Source of the DNA: Diadema setosum
Lineage: Eukaryota > Echinodermata > Echinoidea > Diadematoida > Diadematidae
Assembly: GCA_033980235.1 (NCBI GenBank)
Contig: CM067072.1
Span: 15,689,047 to 15,753,046, forward strand
DNA length: 64,000 bases
Reading direction: 5' to 3'
Below the pieces are notes generated by a model, which ran no database searches, was not told where the DNA came from, and saw only the letters and a program-made list of their open reading frames with translations. Positions 58,369-64,000 of the stretch are shown here, in pieces. The stretch's first letter is position 1; each line of letters starts with the position of its first letter. The position numbers and the translations under genes are program-made.

Positions 58369-58610
58369 TAATAATAATAATAATGATAATAACAATAACA
58401 ATAATAATGTCCTACTTATGTAGGATAGCTTCGTCAGTGTTGCCACTGTTCTACCACAGGGCCCTGCCATTATTATTACTCTGGCGTTGCCAGGCACCCA
58501 TTTATACACCTGGCATGCCTGGTTCGAGAGCATTGGAGTGGGACATGTTGGTAAAAACATCTTGTCCAAAGGACGTAAGCACTGAGCGCCCCCGATTACA
58601 GTCATGTAGT
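58281..58610. repeat. (GAT)n(AAT)n tract joined to a retroposon-like segment
   Basis: GAT then AAT repeats (58281-58410) run into ACCCATTTATACACCTGGC, then TCTTGTCCAAAGGACGTAAGC. This phrase resembles a repeat I recall from several marine animals (CCATTTATACACCTGG...CAAGGACACAAGC). The (AAT)n would be its tail, placing the element on the minus strand. Poly-Ile, poly-Met and poly-Leu frames here are artefacts. Confidence 0.5.
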
Positions 58611-60502
58611 CCTTAGCTTTTAGTGACGAAAATGCATTTGCAAAATGCATTCTGTACATGAAAATCAGGGTTTTGCGTATACAGTCTCTGGCCTGTTGGA
58701 GAAATTACAGGCACCCGTTGCACATTGTGCAGCTTTGAATTTCTTGAAAGGAATCTGATTTGGCATATAAGCACAGGTTCTTTCATTCCAACTCCTAAGT
58801 CTCTTTTGAAAGATTCATTTCAGTTCATTTCAATTCAAGTGAAATTTTATTTCAAATTGATTAGTTGTGTATTGATTAGATTTGATGTGATTGATTTGAT
58901 TTTCTTTGATTTGTTTGATTTTATTTTTCTGCACAGAACATATGACATCAAAATCTGGGTATATAGCTGCTAAAAAACAAACAAGCAAACCAAAATCTTG
59001 AGACGATTTTGACATTTCCCCTATGCGAAAAATAGATGAAATCCAAATATAATAAGAGCTCCAGTGCTCAATTTTTCCTCATCTTCATTTTCGCTTCAGT
59101 TTATTTTTTCACGTTACCAGGCTCAGCCAATGGCTATTTTTCTTCCACTCCATTAATTAAATGCACGTGCATAGTGCACAATTAAATATACTTTGTGTAT
59201 TGTGTATACAGAATACAGTAATTGCATAGTGAAATAGATTATGGTAATATACATGGACAAAACTTAACCTATACGTACAGATATAATTGTCCAAAATTAA
59301 GTCATACAAAAGAGAGAAAGAAAGAAGAAATACAAAGTAAAAACAAGACAAACATATCACAATATAATACACTGAGTTGTTGAGATCAGCTTTTGAAGAC
59401 TGATCATCACCTGCCCCCCCCCCCCCCATTTATGTAATCCAGTATTTACTAAACTCATTGTGTTCGATTTTTAATACTTGTCTCCTAAAATCTTTTCTGT
59501 AATTCAAAGATTTCAGATGTCTTTGAAACTTATTATTTTATGTTTCCAGCTTCCCACATGATGTTATAAATGACAAAGTACAAAAGTTCGTTGATTTTTT
59601 TTTATAGTCATAATAAAGTAATGTACGGTTTTAGTTCTGTCGTTAGTGTTTGACTTTTTCTCCATTTTCTTTAGGAAAATGTATAAATATGTTTGTATAT
59701 ATCATCATGCCTCTTCTTGTACTGACTACAGACATGAACATGTTGTTATTCTTTGATGCCTGTGCATCATTCCATAAAATGCATGTCAATTCTCAGATAT
59801 TTCTTTGTGCATTGAATTCAATTGAAATGAATATTGAATTGATGTTTTAGTCATTTTACATTCGTACGTCTGTCTGACCGTAAATGGTTACATTTCTTGT
59901 AATACATTAATAATGGTTTCGAGGGGAAAGCATAATTGTTACGAGCGATGCTTTTTAGATTCCCCTCCACTTTCACCACTTTCAGCATTTTGCAGTAAAT
60001 AGCATATATCTATTTCATCCTCAATTTAAGGTTTTATGTTATATTTCGATGTATGCAAAATATGTATTTCATATTGTTTTTTCTTTCCACTAGCTATGTT
60101 TTATACATTGACATACTCTGTTAAAACGAAACGAATAAGATGAAAATGTCCATACCATACAGAGTATCGAATAGTCTTTTCAAACTTCATACGGACTTTT
60201 CCTATATAGGAAGATGCATGTAAATACAATGTGTGCAAACTATTTTTCACTGTTAGGAATGTATGTACATGTATTATCCCTTTTCTTCCTTTTTGAGAAA
60301 CCAGCCTTCTACTCAGATGTCGAGATTGAAACATACGTGATGGATCAACATCAATAAAGTCAATTTATCAGCTGTAATCTACTATTTCTAAATACTTGTT
60401 TATGTTCTATGTTTTTATCAGAAAAAAAGACTATGTATTTCCTTTTGTTCCCTTTTAACTTATTATCAATAACACAAGTCTCTCTATATATCCACACGGG
60501 GC

Positions 60503-60871
60503 TTAAAGGCATAATTTACCATTTGCAGATGAAACAAAAACCCAACATTAGTGCTTTAAAAAAGATCTAAAATGTGAGTTAGGGATAGAAACAACCACTG
60601 TAAAAATTTGAATCCGTATAATCAATGTTAAGTATTGTTAAGTACACAAAATGTGAACAATAGTTATAATAAGAATGCTTCCAGACTAAACCGTATACAG
60701 TTATGGTTTAGTGAGAAGCATGCTGATATATCTCCCCATATTTTAGGCTTTATTGCAAAAATTTTATATGGTAGGATGTTTTGTGATACAACAGACCTAC
60801 ACATATGCATCAAATGTGATATCTTAAACATTTTTGAAATCACTGCTCCCAAAGGTAAACTGGACCTTTAA
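60503..60871. mobile_element. MITE family D, complete, TTAA-flanked
   Basis: TTAA at 60503-60506 and 60868-60871; ends AAAGGCATAATTTACC and the complement of AAAGGTCCAGTTTACC. The sequence matches 31229-31535 throughout that copy's length. It is non-coding. Confidence 0.8.
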
Positions 60872-61220
60872 CATGACGAGCTGTAAAGTCCTAATCTATC
60901 AAGTGAACAAAAACTTGTTTTTTTCTTTTCTTGTTTTTTACACTTGGTTATATTTGTTTATACTTCAACCGTTGTTATCGAATCTTCAGATTATTATTTG
61001 GCATCTTCTTATACAGATTATTATTGTATTGTATCAGCTCTCAGTCAGTCAGTAAAAGGGAGATTACAGCTCACATTACATTATCATTCTGCGACCCACA
61101 TATCGAAGTTTATGGAAATAATGCGTTTGACAATAATAGCTGTTCTGAGCTGAACTGAACTGAACGCACATTCGCTGGCGGTTCTCATTGCACTTAAGGC
61201 TCTTAGCAACGTATTTTTAC

Positions 61221-61373
61221 GGTCTCGAATATCCAGTCCCACTGTGGCGCCACTCCCTGGGCCAGGATCACGCCACGACGCAACGCCACTTTATACGGCA
61301 CACCACGCGCCAGAGCCAACCACATGAACAAACGTTGCCTATCTGACATGCAGGGTAACCATGTCGGCAGACA
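61221..61373 (-). CDS. Exon resembling the C-terminal region of M1 aminopeptidases
   Basis: The minus strand has a good acceptor (TTCTCTCTATACCCCAG, ending 61374), 51 open codons in phase 0, and a weaker ACC|GTAAAA donor. The peptide holds CLPTWLPCM, LFMWLA and GVILAQGVAPQWDWIFET. The order Cys, LF-x-W, then a small-residue segment and WDW/WDF matches the ERAP1-C-like domain of aminopeptidase N-type zinc peptidases. The catalytic HEXXH part would be upstream, at coordinates above the window's end or in unfound exons. No following exon was found below 61221, so it may be a relic. Known: these are membrane or secreted N-terminal exopeptidases. Inferred: membership from one exon. Confidence 0.5.
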
Positions 61374-61557
61374 CTGGGGTATAGAGAGAAGGGGGTTTTC
61401 ATTTTAAAGTGTCTTGTTCTATAACGGCAGTGCCCCTCGCAGTCTGGATCCCATTCTTGAATGCACAGTATCCACAGCATCTTCATTAAAATAATCATTG
61501 AAAAGAGACATATCTATGAGGAAATACATGAAAATAATCAAAAAATAAACAAAGACC

Positions 61558-61770
61558 AAATGAAGAGTTTGAATGCAAAATGGCCTGAGCACCTGTTTTC
61601 AAACATTTCAAAGAAAGTACAGCATGAGGTATTTAGAGCAAAATAAACCTGTTCTGGTGATAACTCACTTGAAACAGAACAGGGAATATTCTTGAAATTA
61701 TGATTAAAAATATCCCATTTAGTGTCATTTTCCTCGTTTTTAAGCAGCTTTAATAGCAAATATTCCATCT
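61558..61770. repeat. Diverged copy of the nested repeat of 16490-16743
   Basis: ATGAAGAGTTTGAATGCAAAA and, later, TTCTTGAAATTATGATTAAA with TTTAATAGCAAATATTCCATC follow the same order as 16492-16700. Translations of the two look alike only because the DNA is a shared repeat. Confidence 0.55.
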
Positions 61771-63083
61771 AAACAAAACTATAGTTAATAAATATTGGGA
61801 TAAAACTCATCAAATATATAGACAGTTGATTAGAATGATAATCATTGATGGCCAAACAAATACGCACCAAACTCATATTTCAGTGATTTTATTTATCTAC
61901 TGAGCAATAAAGCAAACTCTTATTGTATATGTAAGTTTAATGAGTACGCCATCTGTTCCAAACTTTAACCAAACGTAGGAAATTACATTTTATGGTTTCT
62001 GATGACATTGCTCGATCGAACCATCCTGACATAATATTTTAAGCAATGTTTGAGGAAAAAATATTGTAATTGGTCCGAAAATTACCTTAGGTGTGCGTGA
62101 TTCCGCTGTCTTGATATAATTATCATTATCATTTTTTTTTTTGTCAATCAGAGTTATCATTTTTGTAAAAATGTTGGTGTTGAAATGAGGAGCGGTATAA
62201 CATCACCTGCATGAACAAGTACAACAGACCAGGGTACACAACTCATAATATAGAATGTGTTTTTAAAGTCTATTTCTGATTCTCCGATATTTGATTTCTT
62301 TTCTTCCTCATCTGTGGTTATATTTTACATATTGTTTTAGTCTCAAGCAAACTTTCTGATTTTGTTTAATTGTAATATTTGTTTCTATGTTCTGTGTCAT
62401 GTGAAATATGAAACTTTTTAGTTTTGATATTTTTTTTTTTATTTTTGAACAATTCTATTGATACAAATTCAATGTTTTGAGTAATGATGACACAATTTTC
62501 GTGGATGTAATGTTGATTGTTGTTGTGTAAATGGTGGATTTATTGTAATGACTGTAAAATTACGTGTAACAAATAATAATATGAATATTGTTGCAGGGGA
62601 AATATGAGGCTAAAGGAGAAGAAGTGGAAGAAGGCAAAGGTAAATTTTAAAGAGGGAAAGCAGAGAAAAATAAAAAAGAAGAAGATGATGAGAAAGTAGT
62701 TGAATATTGAGAACATTATCAGTAATCACGATTACTTAGAATAATGGGAATAGCGGTATTAGAAAAAGTAATTGTACCAATTGCCGTAATTTTGTAGTAA
62801 AGTTTAATCTCATTTTGCAATAACATGAATATGTTTCATATTAAATTTCATTCCATGTATTTCCTGCTCTCTTCCATGTCTTGCACATATTTTGATGTAT
62901 TCATGCTCATTAAAGTAACATATCACCAATTCAGCCCGCCGACTGAAACGGATATTCAATAAAAAAAACATTATTACCTATACGAGGTAGTTTTGCGAGG
63001 CAATTACAGTTGTTATTTTGCAAGGTCGGGAGTTCAGCGGGCGATATTAGAGCATATTACGAGCATCTGGGGTTTTACATATA
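61771..63083. other. No gene supported; possible 43-nt plus exon at 62597-62639
   Basis: AT-rich sequence. TGTTGCAG then 43 nt then GCAAAG|GTAAAT at 62597-62639 could be a micro-exon (acidic peptide GKYEAKGEEVEEGK in one frame), but A/G-rich sequence gives such frames easily. Confidence 0.25.
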
Positions 63084-63272
63084 CAGTGGGCTCTCGTTAT
63101 ACCGAAATCCTCGGGACCGGCAGTTATTCTTTCGTCATATCGGAATTTTGTTGTAACCGAACAAATAAACGATAGAAATACATAGAGTGGATGACATTGC
63201 AGCCCAAATTTTTACTTCGTTATAACCAGAATTTTGTTATAACCGCGTGTTCTTTATAACGGGAGTGCACTG
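63084..63272. mobile_element. pogo/Tigger-like MITE
   Basis: Starts CAGTGGGCTCTCGTTATACC and ends with the complement of CAGTGCACTCCCGTTATAAA, with TA on each side (63082-63083 and 63273-63274). Terminal CAGT, the CTCGTTATA phrase and TA duplication are typical of pogo-type elements. Internal GTTATAACC repeats extend the arms. Confidence 0.82.
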
Positions 63273-63284
63273 TAAAACAGGGAG

Positions 63285-63515
63285 GTGGGAAGAGAGATTC
63301 CACTCCTTCTCTTCCCACCTCATGTAAACATTCCGATCGACCACGAAGAGAAAACATTCAAGGACGTCGCTGCGTGTCGATTACACGCACCGCAGAAGAA
63401 CGCCGATAAATCAACTCATAAAAGGTCGACCACTTCCACTAGTTCCAGCAGCACGACGCGTCAAACAGTGACTAACTGCACAGTGACCATCAGTTATTAC
63501 AACTCTCCAAATTGA
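63285..63515 (+). CDS. Candidate terminal exon with polyadenylation signal
   Basis: An open segment of higher GC ends in TGA (63513-63515) and is followed 12 nt later by AATAAA (63528-63533). The peptide includes VNIPIDHEEKTFKDVAACRL, a Ser/Thr-rich stretch (TTSTSSSSTT) and ends CTVTISYYNSPN. Codon third positions look coding-like. The true 5' end of the exon is unclear; a pyrimidine-rich stretch (CCACTCCTTCTCTTCCCACC) near 63300 could be the acceptor tract. The pogo-like MITE lies just upstream. Family unknown. Confidence 0.35.
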   Translation: MGREIPLLLFPPHVNIPIDHEEKTFKDVAACRLHAPQKNADKSTHKRSTTSTSSSSTTRQTVTNCTVTISYYNSPN

Positions 63516-63752
63516 AACAGAAGCAAAAATAAAGTGTAAAAGCGTTCAGATGTTTGAAGTTCGCCTGTTATAACTACATATGTATCTTTGAAGTTGGAGT
63601 TGAATGATATACATTGATGAACAATTTTTCAATTATTCGACATGTTGGTGATGATCTACAGGTAGTGAAATGTGGCTTGATCTATATCATAGTGTATACC
63701 TGTATTCACATATTTTCTTAATTTACCTAGGGTATAGGTAATAATTATGATA

Positions 63753-63882
63753 TTGACTGGCCTTGAGGGAGATACCAGATAAATATTGCCCGCACTGAAA
63801 GAATATTGCCCTCGTCTTCGACTCGGGCAATATTCTTTCAGTTTGGGCAATATTTTCTGGTATCTCCCTCGAGGCCAGTCAA
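63753..63882. mobile_element. 130-bp near-perfect palindromic MITE, TA-flanked
   Basis: Arms start TTGACTGGCCTTGAGGGAGA and are complementary almost to the centre, where the loop is about TCGTCTTCGACT. GGGCAATATT or its complement occurs four times. TA flanks it at 63751-63752 and 63883-63884. It is non-coding. Confidence 0.82.
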
Positions 63883-64000
63883 TATTATATAAATATCATT
63901 TTCAATAAGTTCAGTTCAATTCAATTGGTTATTACTTGTATATGCGATGAATTTTAGTAACAAATTGTATGTTATAGCTTCATTTTGATAAGACGAGATC

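Noticed and set aside
58186..58659. 157-codon minus-strand frame with long Leu/Ser runs, and plus-strand poly-Asn and poly-Met/Ile frames
   Set aside because: They are translations of a (GAT)n(AAT)n microsatellite and an adjoining repeat, not genes.

Overview
The window looks like nuclear DNA from an animal, most likely a marine invertebrate deuterostome. Echinoderm-like is my best guess, because the dispersed foldback repeats resemble ones I associate with sea urchin DNA; that is recollection, not a search. The DNA is AT-rich, full of (TA)n, (CA)n and (AAT)n microsatellites, short inverted-repeat elements and decayed non-LTR retrotransposons. It has no operon-like gene packing, and coding signal comes in short islands flanked by splice sites.

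One gene is certain: an intronless 641-codon reading frame on the minus strand (12901-14826) for a transcription factor with two complete bZIP DNA-binding domains. The N-terminal one resembles NFIL3/E4BP4 and the C-terminal one resembles the PAR/giant group. An upstream in-frame stop fixes the start, and a splice acceptor (14915) suggests a non-coding 5' exon further upstream. About 5.3 kb upstream, 20091-20516 carries four TTRCGYAA sites, the kind bound by NFIL3/PAR/C-EBP proteins, plus an NRF1-like motif. This may be an autoregulated promoter or enhancer.

Other coding evidence is fragmentary. The best is a 153-nt minus-strand exon (61221-61373) resembling the C-terminal region of M1 aminopeptidases. 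Unrecognised but exon-like segments lie at 8049-8136 (-), 19808-19889 (+), 28948-29077 (+), 42664-42825 (-, terminal), 47306-47434 (+, two in-frame donors), 53594-53637 (+) and 63285-63515 (+, terminal with AATAAA). These probably belong to genes with long introns that run out of the window, or are chance; none was tested by a search.

Most of the rest is mobile DNA. There is a 2.5-kb element with about 650-bp inverted arms (3146-5641). Several families of TTAA-flanked foldback MITEs begin TTAAAGG. Other MITEs are Harbinger-like, mariner-like, pogo-like and hAT/MULE-like. Two elements are made of GGTGT/ACACC dyads and two of TTTCGT/ACGAAA dyads. Three decayed LINEs (21360-23430, about 32840-35700, 36420-40225) have younger MITEs inserted in them. 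The remaining stretches show no gene I can support.
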